Below are positions 7,714 through 14,829 of a stretch of DNA of 20,832 bases, piece by piece; positions within the stretch are counted from its first letter, which is position 1, and every line of letters starts with the position of its first letter. Location of the stretch: the NCBI GenBank assembly GCA_030148045.1, contig JASBUE010000139.1, forward strand, positions 1 through 20,832, in the 5' to 3' direction. This DNA comes from Candidatus Tenderia sp. (GTDB lineage Bacteria > Pseudomonadota > Gammaproteobacteria > Tenderiales > Tenderiaceae). The notes beneath the pieces were generated by a model. It was not told where the DNA came from. It made no database searches and saw only the letters and a program-made list of their open reading frames with translations. Position numbers and translations under genes: made by a program.

Positions 7714-8721
7714 GTGAGGTCGGAACAGCAGCCCGTCAGACTCGCCCCGGACGAGCGCGACAAACTCAAGCAACTGGGCACGGCGGTGGTGGAGACCGAG
7801 GCCGTCGCAGTGGCGGCGCTGACGGCACGTATCGACGACAATTTTATCCACGCCTGCGAACTGATGCTGGCCTGCCAGGGGCGCATCGTGGTCATCGGCA
7901 TGGGTAAGTCGGGTCATATCGGCGGCAAGATCGCCGCGACCCTGGCCAGTACCGGTAGTCCGGCCTTTTTCGTCCACCCCGGCGAGGCCAGCCACGGCGA
8001 CCTGGGCATGATCACCCCCAGGGACGTGGTGATGGCCTTTTCCAACTCCGGCGAGACGGAAGAGATCCTCACCATCCTGCCGCTGATCACGCGCCTCGGC
8101 GTGCCGCTGATCGCCCTGACCGGCAACCCGCGCTCCACCCTGGGCAAGGCCGCCGACGTCCACATCGATGTCAGCGTGGCGCAGGAGGCCTGCCCGCTGG
8201 GGCTGGCGCCCACCTCCAGCACCACGGTGGCGCTGGTGATGGGCGACGCCCTGGCGGTGGCGTTGCTGGAGCAGCGCGGCTTTACCGCAGAGGACTTCGC
8301 CCGTTCCCATCCCGGCGGCCGCCTCGGGCGGCGCCTGCTGTTGCTGATCCGCGATATCATGCATACGGGCGATAAACTGCCCAGCGTCAGCGACGACGTG
8401 CTGCTGGTGGACGCCTTGATGGAGATGAGCCGCAAGGGCCTGGGTATGACCGCGGTGGTGGATAGGCAGGGCAGGCTGGCAGGTGTCTTCACCGATGGTG
8501 ATCTGCGTCGCGCCGTAGATCAGGGGGTGGACATCTATCACGCCCGGGTGGGCGAGCTGATGACCCGCGATTACCGCAGCGTGGATCCGGACGAGCTGGC
8601 GGCCGAGGCCCTGCACCTGATGGAGACTCACAAGATCAACGCCCTGCTGGTGGTGGACGAACGGCAGCGGCTGGTGGGCGCCCTCAACATGCACGATCTG
8701 TTGCGGGCGGGCGTGGTATGA
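7714..8721 (+). CDS. kdsD: D-arabinose 5-phosphate isomerase KdsD
   Basis: Isomerises ribulose 5-phosphate to arabinose 5-phosphate, the first step toward Kdo for the lipopolysaccharide inner core. The N-terminal SIS domain shows GMGKSGHIGGK from residue 62 and SNSGETEE at about 110-117, with the HPGEASHGDLG active-site segment between them. Two CBS domains follow, beginning near RDIMHTGD at 213 and in the C-terminal 60 residues (DPDELAAEALHLM). At 335 residues it matches the family (E. coli 328). Start is GTG 7714, supported by AAGGA at 7703-7707. The ATG two bases upstream is immediately followed by a stop. Confidence 0.97.
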   Translation: MRSEQQPVRLAPDERDKLKQLGTAVVETEAVAVAALTARIDDNFIHACELMLACQGRIVVIGMGKSGHIGGKIAATLASTGSPAFFVHPGEASHGDLGMITPRDVVMAFSNSGETEEILTILPLITRLGVPLIALTGNPRSTLGKAADVHIDVSVAQEACPLGLAPTSSTTVALVMGDALAVALLEQRGFTAEDFARSHPGGRLGRRLLLLIRDIMHTGDKLPSVSDDVLLVDALMEMSRKGLGMTAVVDRQGRLAGVFTDGDLRRAVDQGVDIYHARVGELMTRDYRSVDPDELAAEALHLMETHKINALLVVDERQRLVGALNMHDLLRAGVV

Positions 8722-8728
8722 ACAGATG

Positions 8729-8767
8729 TCGCGCAGCGACACTTTGTCCCCCCTCTCCCTGAGGGAG
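8729..8767. repeat. Repeat-plus-hairpin module, copy 1 (kdsD-kdsC gap)
   Basis: TCGCGCAGCGACAC at 8729-8742 is followed by a C-rich hairpin, CTCCC-TGA-GGGAG at 8755-8767. The same 14 nt followed by a C-rich hairpin recurs at 8864-8906. The intervening GGGCAGGGGTGAGGG resembles the CCCTCACCCC-type intergenic repeats of gammaproteobacteria on the other strand. Confidence 0.6.
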
Positions 8768-8863
8768 CACCCACAGGGCATAAAAGGGCAGGGGTGAGGG
8801 CAGCCAAGCGCACGGTCTTTCCCGGAACGGTGGCGACAAGGTGACGCCTATACAGAAATTGCA

Positions 8864-8906
8864 TCGCGCAGCGACACGCGGCCCCTTTCCTTTATGGAAG
8901 AGGGGC
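8864..8906. repeat. Repeat-plus-hairpin module, copy 2 (kdsD-kdsC gap)
   Basis: The identical 14-nt TCGCGCAGCGACAC at 8864-8877 is followed by a 10-bp hairpin with one bulge (GCCCCTTTCC at 8881-8890 with GGAAGAGGGGC at 8896-8906, loop TTTAT). It ends 17 nt before the kdsC start and close to its RBS, so the structure could influence kdsC translation. No T tract follows it. Confidence 0.6.
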
Positions 8907-8923
8907 GAATCGAGGAGTAAGGA

Positions 8924-9451
8924 ATGAAAGACATCATGGCCCGCGCGGCACGCATTAAACTGGTGGTCTTCGATGTGGACGGGGTACTCACCGATGGCGG
9001 GCTGTTCATGGACAAGGACGGCCACGAATACAAGATGTTTCATTCGCGCGACGGCCATGGCATGAAGATGCTGCTGGCGACCGGCGTGGAGATCGCCATT
9101 ATCACCGGCCGCACCTCGACGGTGGTGGAGCACCGCATGAACGGGCTGGGTATCCGTTATGTCTACCAGGGGCAGCGGGACAAGCGGGTGGCCTTCAACC
9201 AGCTGTTGGAGCAGTTGCGGATCAGGGCGGATGAGGCGGCCTATGTGGGTGACGACGTGGTGGACCTGCCGGTGATGCGCAAGGTCGGCCTGGCGGTGGC
9301 GGTGCAGGATGCCCACGAGCTGACCAAGAAGCATGCCCACTGGCAGACTCCCAGTGGCGGCGGCCGCGGCGCGGCGCGTGATCTGTGCGAACTGATCATG
9401 GAGGCCCAGGGCACGCTGGCGGCGCAGCTGGCCGCGTATCTGGCGGACTGA
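8924..9451 (+). CDS. kdsC: 3-deoxy-D-manno-octulosonate 8-phosphate phosphatase KdsC
   Basis: HAD-superfamily phosphatase of the C0 type (no cap domain) that releases phosphate from Kdo-8-P. The HAD motifs are complete: D17-V-D19-GVLTDG (nucleophile Asp17, acid/base Asp19), IITGRTS, and G109-D110-D111-V-V-D114 for Mg2+. Length is 175 residues, close to the family (E. coli 188). A good RBS (GGAGTAAGGA) precedes ATG 8924. Unlike its neighbours it is separated from kdsD by about 200 nt of repeat-bearing DNA, so it may have partly independent expression. lptC starts 6 nt after it. Confidence 0.96.
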   Translation: MKDIMARAARIKLVVFDVDGVLTDGGLFMDKDGHEYKMFHSRDGHGMKMLLATGVEIAIITGRTSTVVEHRMNGLGIRYVYQGQRDKRVAFNQLLEQLRIRADEAAYVGDDVVDLPVMRKVGLAVAVQDAHELTKKHAHWQTPSGGGRGAARDLCELIMEAQGTLAAQLAAYLAD

Positions 9452-9457
9452 GCGGGC

Positions 9458-10033
9458 ATGGCGAAGGCGATCAAAAGGGGCCATTTCACCCTGGGGGTGG
9501 TGTTGCTGCTGGCCCTGCTGGGGTGGTGGATGCAGCGCCAGGAGGGGCAGGTCCCGATCCAAACGGTGGAGAAACAGGCCGAGGTGATGGATTACTCCTT
9601 GTCCGATTTCATTATCACGGCTATGGATGAGCAGGGCGCGCCCAAGCATCGCCTGCGGGGCGAATCACTATTCCACTATGCCGAAAGCGATTACGCCGAG
9701 CTGGTGCGGCCGCAGCTGGAGGTTTATGGTGAAGTTGGTACCGGGCCGGTCTCGCTGGATGCCGAACTGGCCAAGGTTTACCAGGGCGGTGATGCCGTGC
9801 TGCTCGAGGGCGATGTGCTCATGCTGCGTCAGGATCAGGCGCGCCGGCCGCTGATGGAGGTGCAGACCCGGGATCTTTGGGTTTTCACCGGGCGCGAATA
9901 TGCCGAGACCGGCGCCGATGTCACGATCCGGGATGCAAGAGGCGTTACCACGGCCACGGGGATGACCATCGACATGAAGACGGGTATTGTAAATTTGTTG
10001 GCCTCGGTCAGGGGTGAATATGCACCGGAATAG
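9458..10033 (+). CDS. lptC: LPS transport periplasmic/membrane protein LptC
   Basis: Bitopic inner-membrane protein that receives lipopolysaccharide from LptB2FG and passes it to LptA. The single N-terminal membrane anchor (HFTLGVVLLLALLGWW, about residues 8-23) follows a basic MAKAIKRG. The remaining periplasmic part is a beta-jellyroll OstA-like domain with segments such as MDYSLSDFIITAMDEQG and VTTATGMTIDMKTGIVNL. Length is 191 residues (E. coli 191). It overlaps the lptA start by 14 nt. Identification rests on these features and on position between kdsC and lptA, since LptC sequences diverge strongly. Confidence 0.93.
   Translation: MAKAIKRGHFTLGVVLLLALLGWWMQRQEGQVPIQTVEKQAEVMDYSLSDFIITAMDEQGAPKHRLRGESLFHYAESDYAELVRPQLEVYGEVGTGPVSLDAELAKVYQGGDAVLLEGDVLMLRQDQARRPLMEVQTRDLWVFTGREYAETGADVTIRDARGVTTATGMTIDMKTGIVNLLASVRGEYAPE
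10010..10016 (+). promoter_or_regulatory. Ribosome binding site deciding the lptA start
   Basis: AGGGGTG lies 3 nt before ATG 10020 and includes the alternative GTG 10014, so it favours the ATG as the lptA start. Confidence 0.5.
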
Positions 10034-10544
10034 GCGAGGGCTGTTGTTCGCACTGCTGACTTTGCTGGTCATGCCGCTGGTGGCGGCCGAGCTGCAGAAA
10101 GAGGCGCCGATCTATATCGAGTCCGACAGCCTCAGGATCGATGACACCAAGGGGATTAGCATCTACCAGGGTAACGTGGTGTTCCGTCAGGGGCCGGACA
10201 CCCTCCGGGCCGACAGGCTGGTGATCCATTCCAGGCAGCGGCAGGAGATCGAAAAAATCATCGCCACCGGTTCCCCGGCGCGCTTCGATCATGACGCCGA
10301 GCTGGTCGAGGAAAGCTCCTGGGGCGAGGCCCAAACCATCGAATACCATGCCGATGAGTCGCTCGTGATCCTAAATGGGGAAGCGCGTTTCCAACAGGGC
10401 GACAACCTGTTTTCCGGTAACCGTATTGAATATGAGGCGGACAGGAAATTGGTCAGGGCGGGCAAGAGTGTGGCCGGCGAAGGGCGGGTGCGGATCATTA
10501 TCCATCCGCGCAGCGACGCTGACGGCGGGCAAGCACAAGAGTAG
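10020..10544 (+). CDS. lptA: LPS export periplasmic bridge protein LptA
   Basis: Periplasmic beta-jellyroll protein that polymerises into the bridge carrying lipopolysaccharide from LptC to LptD. A clear Sec signal peptide is visible: basic MHRNRRG, a hydrophobic run LLFALLTLLVMPL, and a probable cleavage after VAA (residue 23). The mature part has OstA-type features such as PIYIESDSLRIDD, GISIYQGNVVFRQG and EARFQQGDNLFSGNRIEYE. Length is 174 residues (E. coli 185). Start ATG 10020 is preferred for its RBS. GTG 10014 would add two residues. lptB follows after 2 nt. Confidence 0.94.
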   Translation: MHRNRRGLLFALLTLLVMPLVAAELQKEAPIYIESDSLRIDDTKGISIYQGNVVFRQGPDTLRADRLVIHSRQRQEIEKIIATGSPARFDHDAELVEESSWGEAQTIEYHADESLVILNGEARFQQGDNLFSGNRIEYEADRKLVRAGKSVAGEGRVRIIIHPRSDADGGQAQE

Positions 10545-10546
10545 CA

Positions 10547-11272
10547 ATGAGTATTCTCGGTGCAGAGGCCATTTTCAAGTCCTATCGCTCGCGCCAGGTG
10601 GTGAACGGCGTTTCCCTCCAGGTCAACAGCGGTGAAGTGGTGGGCCTGCTCGGTCCCAACGGCGCCGGCAAGACCACCTGCTTTTACATGATTGTGGGGC
10701 TGGTGCCCTGTGACAAGGGGCGGTTGTTTATCGATGACCACGATATCACCGCCCTGCCCATGCACGCCCGGGCCCGGCTTGGGATCGGCTATCTGCCCCA
10801 GGAGGCGTCGGTGTTCCGCAAGCTGAGCGTGGAGGACAATATCATGGCCATCCTGCAGGTGCAGCCGGGGTTGGGCAAGCAGGAACGGGACGAGTTGTTG
10901 GAGAATCTGCTGCACGAGCTGCACATCGGCCATATCCGCGACAGTCTGGGGATGAGTCTGTCCGGAGGGGAGCGGCGCCGGGTCGAGATCGCCCGGGCCC
11001 TGGCCATGCGCCCCGAGTTCATCCTGCTGGACGAGCCTTTCGCCGGTGTCGACCCCATCTCGGTGATCGATATCCAACGCATCATCGGCCAGTTGCAGGA
11101 GAAGAACATCGGCGTGTTGATCACCGATCACAATGTCCGCGAGACCTTGGGTATATGCGGGCGCGCCTACATCATGAGCGAGGGGCAGGTGATCGCCCAG
11201 TGCACGCCGGAGGAGGTGATGGCCAATGACCACGTGCGCAAGGTCTATCTGGGAGAGCACTTTCGGCTTTGA
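10547..11272 (+). CDS. lptB: LPS export ABC transporter ATPase LptB
   Basis: Cytoplasmic ATPase of LptB2FG, which powers lipopolysaccharide extraction from the inner membrane. All ABC motifs are intact: Walker A GPNGAGKTT at 36-44, Q-loop in YLPQEASVF, signature LSGGE at 138-142 with ERRRVEIARAL, Walker B FILLDEP (Asp162, Glu163), and switch His195 in ITDHNVRETL. Length is 241 residues, as in E. coli. LptF and LptG are not in the window and are normally encoded elsewhere. The next gene, rpoN, follows after 103 nt. Confidence 0.98.
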   Translation: MSILGAEAIFKSYRSRQVVNGVSLQVNSGEVVGLLGPNGAGKTTCFYMIVGLVPCDKGRLFIDDHDITALPMHARARLGIGYLPQEASVFRKLSVEDNIMAILQVQPGLGKQERDELLENLLHELHIGHIRDSLGMSLSGGERRRVEIARALAMRPEFILLDEPFAGVDPISVIDIQRIIGQLQEKNIGVLITDHNVRETLGICGRAYIMSEGQVIAQCTPEEVMANDHVRKVYLGEHFRL

Positions 11273-11295
11273 ATTACAATACTGATATCAGATCA

Positions 11296-11325
11296 TTATC
11301 TGCGTTAAAATTTAAGCTTTATGAT
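11296..11325 (+). promoter_or_regulatory. Possible sigma-70 promoter upstream of rpoN
   Basis: The 103-nt lptB-rpoN gap is AT-rich compared with its surroundings. TATGAT at 11320-11325 matches the -10 consensus at five of six positions. The best -35 at about 18 bp spacing is TTATCT (11296-11301), only three of six. A short inverted repeat, CAGAT-CATT-ATCTG at 11290-11303, overlaps the -35 region. Weak evidence. Confidence 0.3.
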
Positions 11326-11375
11326 GGTGGTTCGATGAACCTGTCTGACGTAGGACATAACGAATAGTCTTGGCT

Positions 11376-12902
11376 ATGAAACAGTCACTCCAGCTCCGCT
11401 TGGGCCAGCACCTGACGATGACGCCGCAATTACAGCAGGCGATTCGTCTGTTGCAGCTCTCCACGCTCGAGATCCAGGCCGAGATCCAGGAGGCGCTGGA
11501 AAGCAATCCCCTGTTGGAGGTGAAAGAGGATGGGGACGCCGATGCCGGCACTGCCGAGCAGGCGTGGGACGAAGGCGGCGGCGAGCGCGTCAACGGCAGT
11601 GAGTCGCTGGCAGAGAGCGATTACGGCGGCGAGGACACGGCCCCCGCGGCGCAATCGCAGGATTCATCCGTGGATATGCAGAACCCGGACATGCCGGAAG
11701 ACCTGCCGGTGGACAGCAACTGGGAGGATGTCTACGACAGCGTGCTGCCTACCAGCGCCAGCGCCCCCGGCGGCGATGACGATTATCGCGCCTATGAAAA
11801 CCAGAGCGGCGGCGAGGAAAGTTTGCAACAACACCTGCTCTGGCAGATGAACCTGACCCCCTTCAGCGAGACCAACCGCCTCATTGCCGAGGCCATTATC
11901 GACTCCGTCAACGACGACGGCTACCTCTCCACCAGCCTGGAGGAGATCCTGCAGGGGCTGGCGCTGGACGAGGATGTTGGGCTGGAGGAGATGGAGGCGG
12001 TGCTGCACCAGGTGCAGAACTTCGATCCCCTCGGCGTCGCCGCGCGCAATCTGCGTGAATGCCTGCTGCTGCAGCTCAAACAGTTCGACGCCGCGCAAGC
12101 GGAGGTGGCGGATGCCATAACCTTGGTGGATAACTACCTTGATCTGCTCGGCAACCGGGACTATAACCAACTGATGCGGCGAATGAAACTGTCACGCGAG
12201 GCGCTGCAACAGGCGATCGCCGTGGTGCAGACGGCCAATCCGCGTCCCGGCGGGGTGATCGCCTCGGCCCCGGCCGAGTACATTGTGCCCGATGTGATCG
12301 TGAAAAAACACAATGACAGGTGGCGCGTGGAACTCAATTTCGAGGCGGTGCCACAGATCAAGGTCAATGCCCATTACGCCAGCCTGATCCGCCGCGCCGA
12401 CAGCAGCGCCGACAACACCTATCTGCGCAACCAGCTGCAGGAGGCGCGCTGGTTCATCAAGAGCCTGGCCAGCCGTAACGAGACCCTGCTGAAGGTCGCC
12501 ACCGCCATCGTCGAACGCCAGCGCGGTTTCCTCGAACATGGTGAGGAGGCCATGAAGGCGCTGGTGCTGAACGACATCGCCGAGGAGCTGGGTATGCATG
12601 AATCGACCATTTCGCGTGTCACCACGCGCAAGTACATGCACACACCGCGCGGCATTTTTGAATTGAAGTATTTCTTCTCCAGCCATGTCTCCACCGCTAC
12701 CGGCGGGGCATGTTCATCGACGGCCATCCGCGCGCTGATCAAAAAATTGATCGCGGCGGAGAATCAGGCCAAACCCTTGAGCGACAGCAAAATCGCCAAG
12801 ATCCTGGAGGGGGAGGGGATCAACGTGGCGCGCCGGACGGTGGCCAAGTATCGCGAGGCCTTGTCGATACCACCGTCCAACGAGCGCAAGCGTTTGATTT
12901 GA
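11376..12902 (+). CDS. rpoN: RNA polymerase sigma-54 factor RpoN
   Basis: Alternative sigma factor recognising -24/-12 promoters and dependent on AAA+ enhancer-binding proteins. The 508 residues show region I (Gln/Leu-rich MKQSLQLRLGQHLTMTPQ), an acidic low-complexity region II (about residues 50-140), the core-binding domain with the FDPLGVAARNLRECL segment, a helix-turn-helix (MHESTISRVTTRKY, then TPRGIFELKYFFS), and the diagnostic RpoN box ARRTVAKYRE at 485-494. I start at ATG 11376. An in-frame TTG at 11370 would add two residues. It sits downstream of lptB and upstream of ptsN, the usual order, except that hpf is missing. Confidence 0.98.
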   Translation: MKQSLQLRLGQHLTMTPQLQQAIRLLQLSTLEIQAEIQEALESNPLLEVKEDGDADAGTAEQAWDEGGGERVNGSESLAESDYGGEDTAPAAQSQDSSVDMQNPDMPEDLPVDSNWEDVYDSVLPTSASAPGGDDDYRAYENQSGGEESLQQHLLWQMNLTPFSETNRLIAEAIIDSVNDDGYLSTSLEEILQGLALDEDVGLEEMEAVLHQVQNFDPLGVAARNLRECLLLQLKQFDAAQAEVADAITLVDNYLDLLGNRDYNQLMRRMKLSREALQQAIAVVQTANPRPGGVIASAPAEYIVPDVIVKKHNDRWRVELNFEAVPQIKVNAHYASLIRRADSSADNTYLRNQLQEARWFIKSLASRNETLLKVATAIVERQRGFLEHGEEAMKALVLNDIAEELGMHESTISRVTTRKYMHTPRGIFELKYFFSSHVSTATGGACSSTAIRALIKKLIAAENQAKPLSDSKIAKILEGEGINVARRTVAKYREALSIPPSNERKRLI

Positions 12903-12931
12903 GTTGGGGACAAAAAAAAATATAAAGTACA

Positions 12932-12937
12932 GAGGAG
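12932..12937 (+). promoter_or_regulatory. Ribosome binding site of ptsN
   Basis: GAGGAG lies 2 nt before ATG 12940 in the 37-nt rpoN-ptsN gap, which also holds a run of nine A residues. The open frame extending up to 12904 has no comparable site. Confidence 0.5.
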
Positions 12938-12939
12938 CA

Positions 12940-13425
12940 ATGAATATTTCAGATTTGTTATCGGCCGACCGGATCGTCTGCGGCCTGGCGCTGAGTAGTA
13001 AAAAACGCGCCCTGGAGACGGTCAGTCAGCTTCTGGCCGAGGCAACCGAGGTGCCCTTGTCTGAGACGCAGATCTTCGACGGCCTGCTGGCGCGTGAACG
13101 GCTGGGCAGCACCGGCCTGGGACATGGCGTCGCCATTCCCAACGGCCGATTCAAGGATGTCGGTCAGGCGATCGGGGTCTTCATCCGGCTGGAGGAGGGC
13201 GTCGATTTCGATGCTGTCGACGGTGAGCCGGTAGACCTGATGTTCGCCCTCATGGTGCCGGAGGAGTCCACCGAGGAACATTTGCAGCTGCTCGCCTCCC
13301 TGGCCGAGATGTTCAGCGACGCCGCCGTCCGCGAACGCCTGCGCCAGTGTGGTACGGTAGCGGACATTGAAAAAATTATCGGCCACTGGCATCCCTCCAG
13401 GCATAAGGTGGCTTCATCGCTTTAA
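12940..13425 (+). CDS. ptsN: PTS EIIA-Ntr family protein PtsN with active-site His replaced by Asn
   Basis: EIIA-Ntr is normally the last phospho-acceptor of the nitrogen-related phosphotransfer chain and regulates partners such as K+ transporters and kinases through its phosphorylation state. The 161-residue protein is a full-length fructose/mannitol-type EIIA domain (LARERLGSTGLGHG, VFIRLEEGVDFDAVDGEPVDLMFAL, EEHLQLLASLAEMF). However, the family motif GxAIPHGR reads GVAIPNGRF: residue 68, the position of the phosphorylated His (His73 in E. coli), is Asn, from codon AAC at 13141-13143. As written it should not accept phosphate at the usual site. A His at residue 62 lies nearby but at a position that is usually Asn. 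Either the protein acts unphosphorylated or this base is an error. Confidence 0.92.
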   Translation: MNISDLLSADRIVCGLALSSKKRALETVSQLLAEATEVPLSETQIFDGLLARERLGSTGLGHGVAIPNGRFKDVGQAIGVFIRLEEGVDFDAVDGEPVDLMFALMVPEESTEEHLQLLASLAEMFSDAAVRERLRQCGTVADIEKIIGHWHPSRHKVASSL

Positions 13426-13444
13426 CCCGGATTAGTTTTCCGCC

Positions 13445-13978
13445 ATGAGCGATTCCACTCCTTGCCGTCCCGGTGTCATGCTCGAAGTGCATGGGCAGGG
13501 TGTGTTGCTGCAGGGGCGGAGCGGAATCGGCAAGAGCGATCTGGCCCTCGGCTTGGTGGCGCGCGGCCATCGCCTGGTGGCCGACGACATGGTTGAGTTC
13601 CGGCGCCGGGATGGCCGGCTTCTCGGTCGTTGCCGCAGCGGCTTCGAGGGCTTCATGGAGGTGAGCGGCCTGGGGCTGATCAACCTCAAGCGGCTTTACG
13701 GCGAACAGGCTTTTTGTGCCGGGGCGGCATTGAGCATGGTGTTGGCCCTTGAACCGGAGTTGCCCGCGGATTATGACGGCCTGCGGCCGGTGGAGTTCGA
13801 CTGGCGGTTGCTGGATGTCTGCGTGCCGGCCTGGCGCCTGCCCTGTTCCAGTCAGCGCGATATGCCTTTGATCGTGGAAACGGCGCTGCGCTTGAACCAG
13901 GCCCGGCAGCAGGGCTATGATGCCTGTTCCGATCTGCAATCAAGCTTGACATCTCTATTGACGAAGGGGGCCGCATGA
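13445..13978 (+). CDS. hprK: Short HPr kinase/phosphorylase (C-terminal catalytic domain only)
   Basis: HPr kinase/phosphorylase phosphorylates and dephosphorylates HPr on Ser46. Canonical proteins have about 310-320 residues. This one has 177 and starts at the catalytic domain. An in-frame TAG at 13433-13435, 9 nt before the ATG, rules out a longer start. Walker A GRSGIGKS (24-31) and GHRLVADD with Asp47/Asp48 are intact. Other conserved positions differ. The family signature E-x-R-G is E72-V-S74-G75. The His about 15 residues before the P-loop (His140 in Lactobacillus casei) aligns with Pro9. The PGRN segment near the C-terminus is SQRD (Arg138 kept). Short HPrKs that retain activity are known in alphaproteobacteria. 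No clear RBS is seen, 19 nt after ptsN, and the stop overlaps rapZ by ATGA. Activity is uncertain. Confidence 0.85.
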   Translation: MSDSTPCRPGVMLEVHGQGVLLQGRSGIGKSDLALGLVARGHRLVADDMVEFRRRDGRLLGRCRSGFEGFMEVSGLGLINLKRLYGEQAFCAGAALSMVLALEPELPADYDGLRPVEFDWRLLDVCVPAWRLPCSSQRDMPLIVETALRLNQARQQGYDACSDLQSSLTSLLTKGAA

Positions 13979-14829
13979 AGCTGGTGATTGTCAGCGGCCT
14001 GTCCGGTTCAGGCAAAAGTATCGTATTGCACGCCCTGGAAGACCTGGGTTTTTACTGCATCGACAACCTGCCGCTCAGTCTGCTGCCCGCCTTCGCGGCC
14101 CAGATCTCCGGTTCGCCGCGGCGCAATTACGAACATGCCGCGGTGGGTATCGATGCGCGTAACCTGACCGAGGACTTCGACAGTTTTCCCGATGTGCTGG
14201 CCGAGATCAAATCTTTGGGACTTGGTTGTGAGATCCTCTTCCTGCAGGCCGACGACAATACCCTGATCAAGCGTTTCAGTGAGACCCGCCGCAAACATCC
14301 GTTGACCCGTGCCGGCATCTCGCTGGCCGAGGCCATCCAGCGCGAGCGTAAGCTGCTGGGCGCGCTGGCGGTGAATGCCGACTGGTGTATCGATACCAGC
14401 CGTACCAATGTGCATCAGTTGCGCGATCTGGTGCGCGAGCGCATGCTGCAGGAGGCGCGCTCGCTGACCCTGACCTTCATGTCCTTCGGCTTCAAGCACG
14501 GTGTCCCGGTGGACGCCGACTTCGTCTTCGATGTGCGCTGTCTGCCCAATCCCCACTGGGTGCCGCAGCTGCGCGCCCTCACCGGTCTCGATCATGAGGT
14601 GAAACAGTTTCTCGAACAGCAGCCCCTGGTGGGGGAGATGTTCGAGGACCTGAAGAGTTTCATCGAGCGTTGGGTGCCGCGTTTTCAGGCCGACAACCGC
14701 GCCTACATGACCGTGGCCATCGGCTGCACCGGCGGCCAGCACCGCTCGGTTTATTTGTCCCAGCGGCTGGCGGCCTATTTCGGTGATAGCGAGATGGAAG
14801 TGCTGTTACGGCACCGGGAGTTGTCGTGA
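13975..14829 (+). CDS. rapZ: RNase adapter protein RapZ (YvcJ/UPF0042 family)
   Basis: Nucleotide- and RNA-binding protein. In enterobacteria it guides RNase E to the small RNA GlmZ and so controls glucosamine-6-phosphate synthase. Walker A is GLSGSGKS at 8-15, followed by the family's LEDLGFYCIDNLP. The C-terminal half keeps the SFGFKHGVPVDADFVFDVRCLPNPHW block and the GCTGGQHRSV motif near the end. Its 284 residues equal the E. coli length. The start overlaps the hprK stop (ATGA) and the stop overlaps the next gene's GTG (GTGA). The GlmZ pathway cannot be assumed here: only the protein family is evident. Confidence 0.98.
   Translation: MKLVIVSGLSGSGKSIVLHALEDLGFYCIDNLPLSLLPAFAAQISGSPRRNYEHAAVGIDARNLTEDFDSFPDVLAEIKSLGLGCEILFLQADDNTLIKRFSETRRKHPLTRAGISLAEAIQRERKLLGALAVNADWCIDTSRTNVHQLRDLVRERMLQEARSLTLTFMSFGFKHGVPVDADFVFDVRCLPNPHWVPQLRALTGLDHEVKQFLEQQPLVGEMFEDLKSFIERWVPRFQADNRAYMTVAIGCTGGQHRSVYLSQRLAAYFGDSEMEVLLRHRELS

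Noticed and set aside
12912..12920. Run of nine A residues before ptsN as a programmed slippage site
   Set aside because: It lies in non-coding DNA between rpoN and ptsN, so frameshifting there would join nothing useful.
12904..12939. Upstream extension of ptsN starting near the rpoN stop
   Set aside because: It adds residues such as TKKNIKYRG with no family similarity and lacks an RBS, whereas ATG 12940 has GAGGAG just upstream.
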